This document shows, in pieces, positions 27,937 through 36,950 of a stretch of DNA of 64,000 nucleotides. The first letter of the stretch is position 1. Every line of letters starts with the position of its first letter. The DNA is taken from NCBI RefSeq assembly GCF_028618575.1, contig NZ_JAQITA010000011.1, positions 23,006-87,005 on the forward strand, written 5' to 3'. The position numbers were made by a program, and so were the translations under genes. The notes under the pieces were generated by a model. The model saw only the letters and a program-made list of their open reading frames with translations, was not told where the DNA came from and searched no databases. This stretch comes from Bartonella sp. ML70XJBT.G (GTDB taxonomy: Bacteria > Pseudomonadota > Alphaproteobacteria > Rhizobiales > Rhizobiaceae).

Positions 27937-28513
27937 GACTTTCCCCCTTATGGAATGTTGGTTTTTGTGTTTCTTTAAAAATGCTTACAAGTTTTTGAGA
28001 ATGAGGATTATAAAATGGGCAAGCGGTGTTTCGGCAACAATTTTTCTTGATCCTTTATTCTCTGATATCCTTAAAGTTTTGCTTTTTTGGATTTTAATCA
28101 TCATTCCATGAATGAGAATTATTTTGATCTCTTTTATTGGCAAAGAGTGGCAATGAAGTGATTTGTAAGAGGTGTTATTGATAGTTCTAAGATGCGTGTT
28201 CATGAAGAGCAGCTGAGAATGGGAAGACAAGCTAGAGCAGAGCAAGGAGCATGGTACGTTAGAAAGTGTGTAAGGCGTGATCATTTAAGGAAAGCAATCT
28301 TCTTGAGTGGAACAATCAATGCAAAGAAAAGAGGTTTTAAAGAGGCATATTTTGTCTTTCTCACGCGGTTGTAAAATCATGATGATAGGGGAGAGTTGGC
28401 ATTTAAACCGCACCGTATCATGTGGAAAAAATCAGAAAAACATCCGTTTTTTTAAACAATCATTCTTTCAATGATGATGTTGGGATGTTGCTGGCATTCT
28501 GCTCATTTTCATC
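27937..28513. other. Gap between the ATP-grasp relic and the ABC operon
   Basis: A minus-strand frame at 27985-28284 and a short plus-strand frame at 28192-28374 are open, but neither has a recognisable domain or clear ribosome site. I see nothing else supportable. Confidence 0.4.
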
Positions 28514-29284
28514 TCATCCACCCAATCCGTTGAATTTACGGATTGTTTTTTTATAGACGATCAAAGTCATGACCATGGTAAAGACAGTGCTTAACACAAG
28601 AGAACCGATAGGCCATTCATTTTTACCAAGCAGGAGTGATACGGGGAGGGACGCCGAAAAAGCCATGGGCAGAAAAAAAAGCAGTCCTTTCACAAGATTT
28701 AAGGGATAAATTGCTATGGGGATAAAGGAAAGTTGGTAAATCATTGCATGAAAATAGGCAACCGGCATCTTACGGTTGGTCATGAATGTTATAAAGTTAA
28801 ACATCATGAAAAAATACAAGTTTATGATAAAGATACAAATTATGGCTAGAATAAAAGAAAGCCATTGCAGTTTTATCTCTGACATATCGGGTAACGAGAC
28901 AAAGGAATAAGCACTCACACCAACAAGCAAAAATTTAATCAGATAAAGAGGTCTGCACCAGCCAAGCAAGATTAATAGCCAAATTGAAACAGGCTTTGTC
29001 AAATATCCCTCAATTTTACCTTCTGCTACTTTTTCAAAAAATGTTTCAATAGAACTGGTAAAAATATTTAAAAATATCCCAAGTAAAATGAATACAACAA
29101 AGATAAAATGAATTTCATCTCTGCTATAGCTTCCAATATTTCCTGAAAAGCAAGAAATTCTGTCAATAAAGGTGAATTGAATAAAATAATAGCAAAGAGA
29201 AAGAAGAAATTCTCCAATGAAGTTTTTACCGTAAACAAGTTGTCGGCGCATATTCATACCGATAAAATGAAGAATTATTTTCAT
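28514..29284 (-). CDS. ABC-2 type transporter permease
   Basis: The start at 29284 (MKIILHFIGM) follows a GGGGG site and gives 256 residues. Six or so hydrophobic segments and a short cytoplasmic segment (EKVAEGKIEGYLTKP) match the COG3694-type permease that pairs with a COG4587-type permease and a COG4586-type ATPase. The substrate is unknown. It is the third gene of the operon and its start abuts the previous stop. Confidence 0.8.
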   Translation of the reverse strand: MKIILHFIGMNMRRQLVYGKNFIGEFLLSLCYYFIQFTFIDRISCFSGNIGSYSRDEIHFIFVVFILLGIFLNIFTSSIETFFEKVAEGKIEGYLTKPVSIWLLILLGWCRPLYLIKFLLVGVSAYSFVSLPDMSEIKLQWLSFILAIICIFIINLYFFMMFNFITFMTNRKMPVAYFHAMIYQLSFIPIAIYPLNLVKGLLFFLPMAFSASLPVSLLLGKNEWPIGSLVLSTVFTMVMTLIVYKKTIRKFNGLGG

Positions 29285-29285
29285 C

Positions 29286-30125
29286 TCATCCCCCCGCTCC
29301 ATGATACGCTTTCATTCCTTTTTTCCAGACAAGATGAATAAAGAATAAAAGACACAAAATATAAAAAACACTCCCCGACATCAATTGTTGAAACACTGCT
29401 AGGTTTTTTGTGGAGAGGAATTCAGCAGGCGCTGATATGATGAAACGATAAGGATTAAACTGCATCAATGGAATAAGCCATGTTGGCCAAAAAGAGGGAG
29501 GTAAAAGAGTACCGCCAAGAAGTGCTGAACTGAGAATACTAAAAGAGAGCAAGATATTGTATTCAATCACCCAGAAACTCAATAAGGCTATGGCAAAGGA
29601 GAGGAAAAAACACAGCAATTGCGAGAGAACAAAAATAAGAAAAAATAACAGAAAAGCTATTATCAATCCTAAAATATTTTCGTATGATAAAATAAGCTTT
29701 ACAGTAAAAAGAGCTATTAAGGGAATGGCATAGAGCACACTTTCACCCAAAAAGGGCAACAACATTTGTGTCATGTAACTGAATGGTTTGGTGAGATAGA
29801 CTTCTAATTGCCCTTCTTTCACATGCTTAGAGAAAGATTGAATGATGCCGTAACCATTGTTTAAGCGTGAGAAAACTAAGGCAAAGGCATAATAATACAT
29901 CATATCATGAAAACCAAAACCGTTTATGTTGTCGCCCGTATCAGAAAAAAGGGCATTCCACAACAGAAGTTGAATCATGAAGGGCGAGAGTGTTCCCATG
30001 ACAAAATCGGTAAAAAACATTGCCCTGTCACTGAGGATGGTGAGCAAGCCGTTTTTGGCAAAGAGAAACAGAGCAAAGCAATGGTTAGAGAAATTCTTTA
30101 AATTTAACACGGAGCATCTCTTCAA
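29286..30125 (-). CDS. ABC-2 type transporter permease
   Basis: This is a membrane protein of up to 279 residues whose sequence VKEGQLEVYLTKPFSY is the counterpart of the EGKIEGYLTKP segment in the next permease. It fits the COG4587-type subunit. The start is uncertain: the frame opens with a TTG at 30125 inside the end of the ATPase gene, and no ATG with a good ribosome site is obvious. The overlap implies coupling to the ATPase gene. Confidence 0.78.
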   Translation of the reverse strand: MKRCSVLNLKNFSNHCFALFLFAKNGLLTILSDRAMFFTDFVMGTLSPFMIQLLLWNALFSDTGDNINGFGFHDMMYYYAFALVFSRLNNGYGIIQSFSKHVKEGQLEVYLTKPFSYMTQMLLPFLGESVLYAIPLIALFTVKLILSYENILGLIIAFLLFFLIFVLSQLLCFFLSFAIALLSFWVIEYNILLSFSILSSALLGGTLLPPSFWPTWLIPLMQFNPYRFIISAPAEFLSTKNLAVFQQLMSGSVFYILCLLFFIHLVWKKGMKAYHGAGG

Positions 30126-31104
30126 GTGAGGGAGTGGAGACAGAAAACGGACAGTTAAGTTCTGTTGCGATTTCTCTTAGGAAACGTGGAACATTTTCAC
30201 GTAACAGTGAAATTTCTAGTGTACATTTTTCATCATTAAAGTGTTTCTCTTTTAAAGGAGCGGACAATTTTATGGCGAGTTCATCAATGTTTTTTATAAG
30301 GCTTGAAGGTGTTGGCAGGTGTTCACAAAAAACTGTTATTCTCACCCATGAAGGGATCATCTCTTTGAGTATATTCATAGCGCCATGAAACTGCTTCTTT
30401 CCCTTATGCAAAAGAAGAATATCATCGACATAGCCATCGATATCTCCCATATCATGACTTGTGATGATATATCCTAAGCCTTGCTCCTTTTTTAGTTTTT
30501 TAAGCAGCTCTCTGATTTCATGTTTGGAGCTAATATCAAGACCAATGGTTGGTTCATCTAAAAACAACAGCTTAGGTCTAAAGGATAAATTAAACGCCAA
30601 TTCACTTTTGACTCTCTCACCAAGGCTTAGCATGCGCACGGGCTTATCCATGATATGCTCAATGTCCAATAACGCAGTGATTTCTTTAAGATCACGAATA
30701 AAAGAGCTCCGTTCAAGGTCATAAAGGGGTTGAACCATTTCGAGACTATAGCGGAGGGGCAAATCCCACCATAAGCAATTTTTGTGACCAAAGACGACAC
30801 CAAGAGACTTAAACAAATCTTTTTTCGTGTTATAAGGATCAACTCCTAAGACTTTGATATTCCCCTCATCGGCTGTTTGTATACCAGAAAGTATTTTAAT
30901 CAGTGTTGATTTTCCGGCTCCATTCGGTCCAACGATGGCGAGTGATTGCCCTGAAAAAAGGGTGAAACTGATCTCTTTGAGAACGTGATGGTTTTTATAG
31001 GTTGGCTTGAAAAGAGAAACCACCTTGTTTGTAAAACCAGGTGCATGCTCTTTGCTGCAGTATATTTTTGAGACCTTGTTAAGGTCAATCAATAATGATG
31101 CCAT
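30085..31104 (-). CDS. ABC transporter ATP-binding protein
   Basis: With the ATG at 31104 (MASLLIDLNK) the protein has 339 residues. It shows Walker A GPNGAGKST, a signature-like LSLGERVKSE and Walker B LLFLDEPTIGLD, followed by TSHDMGDI. A C-terminal extension after about residue 245 is typical of the COG4586-type exporters. The ribosome site is a run of eight G six bases before the ATG. It is the first gene of the three-gene exporter operon. Confidence 0.88.
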   Translation of the reverse strand: MASLLIDLNKVSKIYCSKEHAPGFTNKVVSLFKPTYKNHHVLKEISFTLFSGQSLAIVGPNGAGKSTLIKILSGIQTADEGNIKVLGVDPYNTKKDLFKSLGVVFGHKNCLWWDLPLRYSLEMVQPLYDLERSSFIRDLKEITALLDIEHIMDKPVRMLSLGERVKSELAFNLSFRPKLLFLDEPTIGLDISSKHEIRELLKKLKKEQGLGYIITSHDMGDIDGYVDDILLLHKGKKQFHGAMNILKEMIPSWVRITVFCEHLPTPSSLIKNIDELAIKLSAPLKEKHFNDEKCTLEISLLRENVPRFLREIATELNCPFSVSTPSLEEMLRVKFKEFL

Positions 31105-31125
31105 TCGTTTCCCCCCCCATTTCAA

Positions 31126-31709
31126 TTGATCTTGTTTAAGGGTCTCGTAATCTTTGAAACTCTGCTCTCATGTACCGGAAAAGGAGACATATTCCTAGAC
31201 CTTTATCGTAATAAAACGCACTTGATGCCTTATCTTTCATTTGAAATATGACGGTGTTCTTCCGTAAGATGTGCTCGTTTGTATGAGGCACTGATATGCT
31301 AAGCTCTTGTTTTTTCAAGATGATGTTTGGCAGAGATGAAGCTTGATGGGCAGGGAGCTGAAGTCCTTTATTATTATTATGCAGCCAAAAGTATGAACTG
31401 TAAATTCATGCTATCAGCATGCTAGACTTGCATTAGAGCAGTATCGTAGGTGATAAGTAATGGTGAGTTATTCTGTTTCTTTCCTGTGATGGTACCGTGC
31501 TTCAAGAGGAAACGCATTAGAAAAAGGAATAGCTGTTTTTATTCTTTTGATAAATGCTGTAAAAATTTTATAGCAGCGATTAAGTAGCAAGATTAAAATA
31601 TCCATGCGATGTTTAAAGTCAAAGGATGTCATATGGTTAATAAACGTAAAGTATTTTGTTTTTGGAGGTGTTTGCGTTATAGTAAAAGGCAAGCAAGGGA
31701 GGATTTTAT
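31126..31709. other. Gap between the ABC operon and vbhA
   Basis: It should contain the promoters of the ABC operon (minus) and of vbhA (plus). Short minus-strand frames (31136-31318, 31468-31692) have no recognisable content. A ribosome-site-like AGGGAGGA precedes vbhA. Nothing else is supportable. Confidence 0.4.
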
Positions 31710-31898
31710 ATGTTGAGTGAAGACGAAATTAAACGCCGTCGTTTTGATGCTGAAAATGCATTGGCAAGCCAACGTTTAGAGGGGTTGGAACCAGATCCAC
31801 AGGTTGTTGCGCAAATGGAGCGGGTTATTATTGGTGAGCTTGAAATAAGTGATATCATCAAAGCTTATATAGAGCAGGTAAAACGTGGTGAAGTATGA
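31710..31898 (+). CDS. vbhA: VbhA, Fic antitoxin
   Basis: This 62-residue protein has SQRLEG at residues 20-25, the antitoxin motif S-x3-E-G with inhibitory Glu24, and is nearly co-linear with VbhA of B. schoenbuchensis. It forms a complex with the Fic domain of VbhT and blocks AMPylation. It overlaps vbhT by 14 bases, ensuring coupled synthesis. The motif and flanking helices are intact. Confidence 0.93.
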   Translation: MLSEDEIKRRRFDAENALASQRLEGLEPDPQVVAQMERVIIGELEISDIIKAYIEQVKRGEV

Positions 31899-32478
31899 GG
31901 GGAGCAACGATCCTTATACCGATCCCAAAACTGGTGTGTTGTATAACCGGTTTAAAATTAAAGATCGAGCCACATTGGAGTGTGTAGAAGCTACTTTTGC
32001 TTATGTAAGATCTTTTGAACTTATGCAGACACCTCTTCGTGGTAAGTTTGATCTCGCTCACATGAAAGAGATCCATAGAAAGCTGTTTGGTGACGTTTAT
32101 GCATGGGCAGGGGAGATCCGTTTGTTGGATATCGCCAAAGGCAATAGCATATTTGCTTATTATACTCAGATTGAAAGTTATGCACCGAAGATTACACAGC
32201 AGCTGGCAAAAGAGCACTATCTGCGGGGTCTTGATATGGGTGAATTCAGTATAAGGGCTGGATATTATATGGGGGAGTTGAATGTGTTGCATCCCTTTCG
32301 AGAGGGGAATGGACGCACATTGCGTGAATTTATGGGGCTGCTTGCTCGTGAAGCTGGCTATTGTATCGATTGGAGCTCTCTTGAGCAACAAGAAATGATA
32401 AAGGCATCAGTTGCGGCGTATCATGGAAATTCTGAACACTTGTCTGCACTCATCCGCCAGAACCTCAATCTCTTATAA
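31885..32478 (+). CDS. vbhT: VbhT truncated to its Fic domain
   Basis: This 197-residue protein starts with GTG at 31885, aligned to the known VbhT start ([11 protein letters not shown]). The Fic motif [12 protein letters not shown] lies at 136-147 and is canonical, so AMP transferase activity is expected. Full VbhT continues into a BID domain used for type IV secretion, but here the protein stops right after the Fic fold (ends LIRQNLNLL). The next bases belong to an inverted vbhB6 fragment. It therefore probably acts as a resident toxin with VbhA and cannot be exported by a BID signal. Confidence 0.9.
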   Translation: MVKYEGSNDPYTDPKTGVLYNRFKIKDRATLECVEATFAYVRSFELMQTPLRGKFDLAHMKEIHRKLFGDVYAWAGEIRLLDIAKGNSIFAYYTQIESYAPKITQQLAKEHYLRGLDMGEFSIRAGYYMGELNVLHPFREGNGRTLREFMGLLAREAGYCIDWSSLEQQEMIKASVAAYHGNSEHLSALIRQNLNLL

Positions 32479-32484
32479 CAAGCT

Positions 32485-32735
32485 GTGTTTGTGGTGCGTG
32501 CAACAATGATGCCCAGTTTGAAAGTTGTCACTATAAATTCCCACAGTGGCATGGAAGAACGCCCATAGATGATATTATAGCCCATAAATATAATGTAAAT
32601 TGTACAAGACAATTTAAGCGGAGCACCTAAAGCCGATGAAAGATGCGAAATAGTGTTATCCATTGTTTTTGTAAGGGGCTCTATTAACATATTGTCTATA
32701 TCAGTAAATATGCCTTTGCTTTCTATTGCTGCCAT
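32485..32735 (-). pseudogene. 5' fragment of vbhB6 (partial duplicate)
   Basis: On the minus strand from 32735 the frame reads [21 protein letters not shown] and then [24 protein letters not shown], closely matching the first 80 or so codons of vbhB6 (38841 to about 38590). Homology stops at about 32485, beside the vbhT stop codon. The frame then runs into the antisense of vbhT. It cannot make a VirB6. Confidence 0.88.
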
Positions 32736-32770
32736 ATAGATATCCCGCTATGCATTGTGTGTTTTTATAA

Positions 32771-33157
32771 TTAATTGTTATCTTGTTGCTTTTCAGCTTG
32801 TTTGGCTTTAGCGCGCTCTTTTGCTTCTTGTTCGGCTTGTATTCTATTAGTATCAGCTTCCATTTTTTCAAGATCAGCTCTCATTTTAGCTCTAAGTTTT
32901 TCCATTGTTTGACTATGACGTTTTGTATCTTCACGCGCTCTTTCTTCAGCTTTTGCTTCATATTCCTTTTCAAGTTCAAGCTGTGCTAGTCTTAGATTTT
33001 CACAATTTTTTGAAGTCCCTGCGAATCCGCATTTAGCATTCCACTCTTCCATCAATTTTTGATCTTTTTTAAATTCTGCGACGCTATAGGTTTTTTCGCA
33101 ACCAGCAGTGATAATTCCAGTGCAAAGTAGTAGCGCTGTAATAATGACTTTGTTCAT
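32771..33157 (-). CDS. EexN-like lipoprotein with charged helical tail
   Basis: This 128-residue protein has a lipoprotein signal with ITAGC (Cys20), then the family core EKTYSVAEFKKD and WNAKCGFAGTSKNCENLRLA. The pattern GCE, SVxxF, C, NC resembles EexN entry-exclusion lipoproteins of conjugative systems. A C-terminal Glu/Lys/Ala/Arg-rich helix follows and ends KQQDNN. It belongs to the duplicated vbhB6-lipoprotein segment. The exclusion role is inferred. Confidence 0.8.
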   Translation of the reverse strand: MNKVIITALLLCTGIITAGCEKTYSVAEFKKDQKLMEEWNAKCGFAGTSKNCENLRLAQLELEKEYEAKAEERAREDTKRHSQTMEKLRAKMRADLEKMEADTNRIQAEQEAKERAKAKQAEKQQDNN

Positions 33158-33162
33158 GAATA

Positions 33163-33280
33163 TTTCCCCTTCTTTCTTTCAGTTTTTAAAGTGTGAGTAC
33201 AATTTTTAAATTCTGCTTTGTGTTTTCAGTTTTTATAACCCGTGATGATTAATCTCTGGCGCAGAGGTCATGATTAATGA
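33163..33280 (-). repeat. Intergenic repeat between EexN-like genes, copy 1
   Basis: About 110 bases upstream of the gene at 32771 resemble 33553-33660 and 39283-39390, containing similar TTTCAGTTTTT and GTGATGA elements. It is probably the duplicated leader of each lipoprotein gene. Confidence 0.65.
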
Positions 33281-33288
33281 TTGCTCCT

Positions 33289-33549
33289 TTATTTTTTAGA
33301 TTTTTTTGGTTCGCTATCGTTTCCAAGGAGTTGATTTGCAAAGTTATGGTAATATTCTTTAAGAAGTTCAGCTGCTGCTACTCGTACATTTTCACAATTT
33401 TTTGAAGTTCCTGAGAAGCCACATCTCTCTATCCATTCTTCCATCAAATTTTTATCTTTTTTAAATTCTGCTACGCTATAGGTTCTTTCACATCCAGCGG
33501 TGACAATTCCAGTGCAAAGCAACAATGCTGTGAGAATGACTTTGTTCAT
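33289..33549 (-). CDS. EexN-like lipoprotein
   Basis: This 86-residue protein has VTAGC lipobox, ERTYSVAEFKKDK and CGFSGTSKNCENVRVA, then a short tail (EPKKSKK). The CGFSGTSKNCENVRVA stretch is very close to that of the plus-strand gene at 54136, linking the two arrays. A predicted outer or inner membrane lipoprotein; exclusion function is inferred from family resemblance. Confidence 0.8.
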   Translation of the reverse strand: MNKVILTALLLCTGIVTAGCERTYSVAEFKKDKNLMEEWIERCGFSGTSKNCENVRVAAAELLKEYYHNFANQLLGNDSEPKKSKK

Positions 33550-33552
33550 GGA

Positions 33553-33660
33553 TATTTCCCCTTCTTTCTTTCAGTTTTTGTGGTCTAAGCATCATTTTTA
33601 ACTTCTGCTCTGTGTCTTCAGCTTTTGTAATCCGTGATGATAAATCTAGGATACAGAGGT
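33553..33660 (-). repeat. Intergenic repeat between EexN-like genes, copy 2
   Basis: It resembles the segments at 33163-33280 and 39283-39390. It lies upstream of the gene at 33289. Confidence 0.6.
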
Positions 33661-33800
33661 CATATTACGAGAGAGATCTTTGCCTATAGTTTCGTTGTTA
33701 TCCTGTTGCTTTTCAGCTTTTTGTTCTCTCTCTTGTCGCTCAGTTTGCCTTTTTTGATATTCAGCTTCATTTTTTTCATGTTTATTTACTTAGCTTTGCG
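33640..33800 (-). pseudogene. 3' remnant of an EexN-like gene
   Basis: On the minus strand the frame reads KHEKNEAEYQKRQTERQ and then KAEKQQDNN, the same type of charged tail as the gene at 32771, but with no signal peptide or core. It abuts the stop of vbhB11 and marks the other edge of the duplicated segment. Confidence 0.6.
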
Positions 33801-33805
33801 TTTTT

Positions 33806-34858
33806 TTAAAAAGCATCTCGGCGTTTGAAAGGATCGTAATAGATTTCTGTGACACGAAATTTTCCTTCCAGGCGTTTGCATTGGATGATGACATCAATCA
33901 TAGAAATTAATAAGCCGCGAATATCTTCTCGTGCTAAATTTCCACCGCCATCACTTTCTTTGACAAGAAGGGTCATTTGTTCAAAGGCTGAGAGCGCTGT
34001 GGAGGCGTGAACCGTGGTGATGGAGCCTGGGTGACCGGAATTGACATTGCGGATGTAATAGAAAGCTGTGCCATCACGCAATTCTTGTAAGAGTATGCGG
34101 TCGGGGCGCATGCGCAATCCCGATTCAAGGAGCTCTTTTGCACCCGCTTTTGCTAGACCTTGATTGTCTTTTGAGTAGAAAAGTTGCACTTTGTTTGAAT
34201 GGGGAACGACGAGTTCTGGAGTATCTTCAATGGTGAGAATGCGTTCATAGTCAGGAATTTTGGCAATTAAAGCTTTAGAGAGGGTGGTTTTTCCCGAACC
34301 GGTTTTGCCAGATATCAAAATATTTTGCTGAGTAATAACCGCTCTCTCTAAAAACTTACAAAAGTCTTTGGCTATAAAGAGATCGGTTAATTCTTGTTCC
34401 GTATCAGAAAGTTCACCGGCTCGTTTTTTCATTTGTTCAAGAGGGGTAAAACTGACGTTTCTTGTTACAGAAAACAGTTGGTTTTCGTGTAAACTTTCAA
34501 GAGAAAAAGTACGGGATGAAGGTTTACGAATTGTCATGCTGATGGTATTAGGCGCAACGGCGGGAGGCATGACGATTTGTATGCGTTCATTATTGGGGAG
34601 TGTGGCAGAGAGAACAGGGTTTTCTACACTGATCTTTTGTGTTGTATAGGCAGCAACAACTTTTGCAATGCCTTCTAATTCACTGTAGGTCAATTCTTTG
34701 ATAGTATGGGTTTGCCAACCATTTGGACCTTCAACGATCACTTCACCAGGGCGATTGATGACAATTTCAAATAAATTATCGTCATTGAGGTAGTCGCTTA
34801 AGATCTTTAACTTGGTTAAGACGATAGAAGCGCGTTCTGAATTTTTTGCTGTGGGCAT
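33806..34858 (-). CDS. vbhB11: VbhB11, secretion ATPase of the Vbh system
   Basis: This is a 350-residue VirB11-family ATPase. Walker A GKTGSGKTT is at about 184-192, with ILTIEDTPELV and GHPGSITTVHAS following. It is strongly similar to the VirB copy at 16508 except at the N-terminus. It is the last gene of the vbhB2-vbhB11 operon. The Vbh system is related to conjugation systems found on Bartonella plasmids. Confidence 0.94.
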   Translation of the reverse strand: MPTAKNSERASIVLTKLKILSDYLNDDNLFEIVINRPGEVIVEGPNGWQTHTIKELTYSELEGIAKVVAAYTTQKISVENPVLSATLPNNERIQIVMPPAVAPNTISMTIRKPSSRTFSLESLHENQLFSVTRNVSFTPLEQMKKRAGELSDTEQELTDLFIAKDFCKFLERAVITQQNILISGKTGSGKTTLSKALIAKIPDYERILTIEDTPELVVPHSNKVQLFYSKDNQGLAKAGAKELLESGLRMRPDRILLQELRDGTAFYYIRNVNSGHPGSITTVHASTALSAFEQMTLLVKESDGGGNLAREDIRGLLISMIDVIIQCKRLEGKFRVTEIYYDPFKRRDAF

Positions 34859-34870
34859 AATTTATTTTTA

Positions 34871-36067
34871 CTACATTTGAGAATGGTAGAAGAAGTTTCT
34901 TGGAATAGAGCGTGGGAAGATTTTGTTTCTTCTTGTTGTAATGGAGAGTTTATAAACGGATGAAAAATCCAAATCTCGTGCCACAAAAATGTTGACGAGT
35001 TCACCTTGGTATTTTTCTAAGGTAGGGGGGATGTTGATTTGGTTTTCAAGAGCTATACTTGCTGCATCTTTGCCAGTGTTGCTTGCGCCTCCAAAATCTC
35101 CCCCTCCAGAGTTGTTGGCGCCTGCTTTGTTGGAATTATTTGTCATTTTATTGGTGAGGGTTGTTGTGGCGCCATCAATAACGGTAAGCAACAGGGAAGA
35201 GCCAAAGCGCTCCCACCAATGGGTGTTGATGTTGCCATCAAAGCCTGCTCGTCCTAAACTATCGGTTGCGGGTGAGGCAAGAGGAATGATGACACCGGTT
35301 GGGGTTTTTGCTCTGGTCCAGAGGACGAAGAGGCGGGATTGCCCTTGTTTTATTCCTCCGCGGTATTCGCCAATTACTTGGGTTCCTTTGTCTAGCAAGA
35401 CAACGCGCCCATTGTCAGAGAGGATATCGCGGTTAATGATGCAGCTTGCAAAGCCTGGTTGGTCACTGTTTAATGCCGTTTCTAAGATACAGGGGATAGA
35501 GGTTCCCATGGCGATGATAAAGTTTCTGTTGCCGATGAAGCTTGCTTTTGTCTCTTCTGTTTTGGTTGGTTTTAGCAGAGTCGAAAAATTTTTGGTGTCT
35601 TGAAGAGCAGGAGAATTTTGCATATTCCCGAGATTTTCAAGAGGGTTCAATTTGTCAAAGGCGTTGGTAAGACCATTGTTGACGATGTCTTTTAATTCAG
35701 ACTTCGTGCCCTTAGCAAAAGCGAGAACGGGGGCGCGTCTTGCGGCATCAAGCAAAGGATCGTCTTTTTTGGGTTCTGGTGTGAGTGGTTGTGGGGGTGG
35801 TAGGGTTATGGGACCAAGTTTTGCGCGCGGGTCAGCGGGGGCTAATTCTAAAGGCGCTAGTGTATTGTGAAAGTTTTGTGCTTGTTTTTTATGAGACTTT
35901 GCCGTGTCTTTTTTTTCTTCGGGGGTGGATAAGATATTCCAAAGCATATAGCCACAAAACCCTATACAGGCTAGAGCGATGACAATTTTTTTGCCAAGGC
36001 TTTGTGAGGTATTGTTGCGTTTATCGCCAATTGCACCACGATCTTCGATAGTTGTTTTATCACTCAT
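34871..36067 (-). CDS. vbhB10: VbhB10, trans-envelope scaffold
   Basis: I start at 36067 (MSDKTTIEDRG), preceded by GGGGGG, giving 398 residues. The longer open frame to 36124 would overlap vbhB9. It has one membrane segment near 26-46, a Pro-rich linker, and a C-terminal VirB10 domain (LLDKGTQVIGEYRGG, TRAKTPTGVI). Linker composition differs from the VirB copy, with a Gly/Asn-rich insert (GGGDFGGASN). Confidence 0.93.
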   Translation of the reverse strand: MSDKTTIEDRGAIGDKRNNTSQSLGKKIVIALACIGFCGYMLWNILSTPEEKKDTAKSHKKQAQNFHNTLAPLELAPADPRAKLGPITLPPPQPLTPEPKKDDPLLDAARRAPVLAFAKGTKSELKDIVNNGLTNAFDKLNPLENLGNMQNSPALQDTKNFSTLLKPTKTEETKASFIGNRNFIIAMGTSIPCILETALNSDQPGFASCIINRDILSDNGRVVLLDKGTQVIGEYRGGIKQGQSRLFVLWTRAKTPTGVIIPLASPATDSLGRAGFDGNINTHWWERFGSSLLLTVIDGATTTLTNKMTNNSNKAGANNSGGGDFGGASNTGKDAASIALENQINIPPTLEKYQGELVNIFVARDLDFSSVYKLSITTRRNKIFPRSIPRNFFYHSQM

Positions 36068-36095
36068 AGGTGTGCCCCCCTTTATTCCCGCTTCT

Positions 36096-36947
36096 TTAAA
36101 GATCTGATGCGACTTTGCGTTCAACAGATGGTGAGGTTGTTCCGGTTCCTGGATTTATGCCTTTTTGTTGATAGGCTTCATTGAAGATGCATAAAACATT
36201 TCTGCCATTTCTTAAGGTAAATCTAGCACTGATGGCATGGACAATCACCATATTGCCTTTGGTGGTTTTGGGAACGAGGGATTCTGTTCCATCACTGCCA
36301 ACAATATAAATGGCAGGGATTTCTTGATTGTCTGGAAAGGTAAAAGTTGTGGTTTTGCCGTTGTCATAAACGGCGGAGGGTTCAAGATTGCTCGATCCTT
36401 GTGCACTATAAGCCCAATTGCGTGGTCCATAGGTTTCAGAGGCATCAAAAAGACCATCAATTTGTCTGGCTTGTTTTTTTTCTTGTCGTAAAAGTGCAGC
36501 AAGCCTTCTGCGTTCGGCTTCGTCTTGTGGATAGCGGAATTTGACAAGAAAATAGGTTTCTTGTGCGGTGGAAATTTCGCCATCTTTGACCATGAGTTCA
36601 AATTGATAGGAGCGTTTTGAGCCATCACGGCGGGTGGTGACCACTTGCAGATTGGTAATGGGCTGGACTTCTCGTGCTTTGAGGAACAGAATATTGCCAG
36701 CAGGTGCTACTTCCCAGGCAACGCTGTTGCCGATAGCGACATGGGCAATTTCTTCATCAGCAGAAAATTCTACCTGTACAGACGAGCGTATGGTGCCAAT
36801 AATTTTTGTGACATTATAGGCATCATAATTGATAAAGCGAATGCGGCTGTCATTTGGTGCACGGGTGGGAAAAACACTGGCATTGCCCCAAGGTGTAGGA
36901 GAAAGAGCGATGGCGCTTAGAAAAAGAAAAAGGAATTTTTTTTTCAT
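36096..36947 (-). CDS. vbhB9: VbhB9, outer membrane core protein
   Basis: This 283-residue protein has a signal peptide ending near GNASVF, and VirB9/CagX elements YDAYNVTKI and [11 protein letters not shown]. It pairs with VbhB7 and VbhB10 in the pore. It starts three bases after the vbhB8 stop. Confidence 0.93.
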   Translation of the reverse strand: MKKKFLFLFLSAIALSPTPWGNASVFPTRAPNDSRIRFINYDAYNVTKIIGTIRSSVQVEFSADEEIAHVAIGNSVAWEVAPAGNILFLKAREVQPITNLQVVTTRRDGSKRSYQFELMVKDGEISTAQETYFLVKFRYPQDEAERRRLAALLRQEKKQARQIDGLFDASETYGPRNWAYSAQGSSNLEPSAVYDNGKTTTFTFPDNQEIPAIYIVGSDGTESLVPKTTKGNMVIVHAISARFTLRNGRNVLCIFNEAYQQKGINPGTGTTSPSVERKVASDL

Positions 36948-36950
36948 GGA

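Noticed and set aside
31858..32391. 177-codon minus-strand frame
   Set aside because: It lies antisense to vbhT, which is clearly the real gene.
34989..35603. 204-codon plus-strand frame
   Set aside because: It is antisense to vbhB10 and has no family features.
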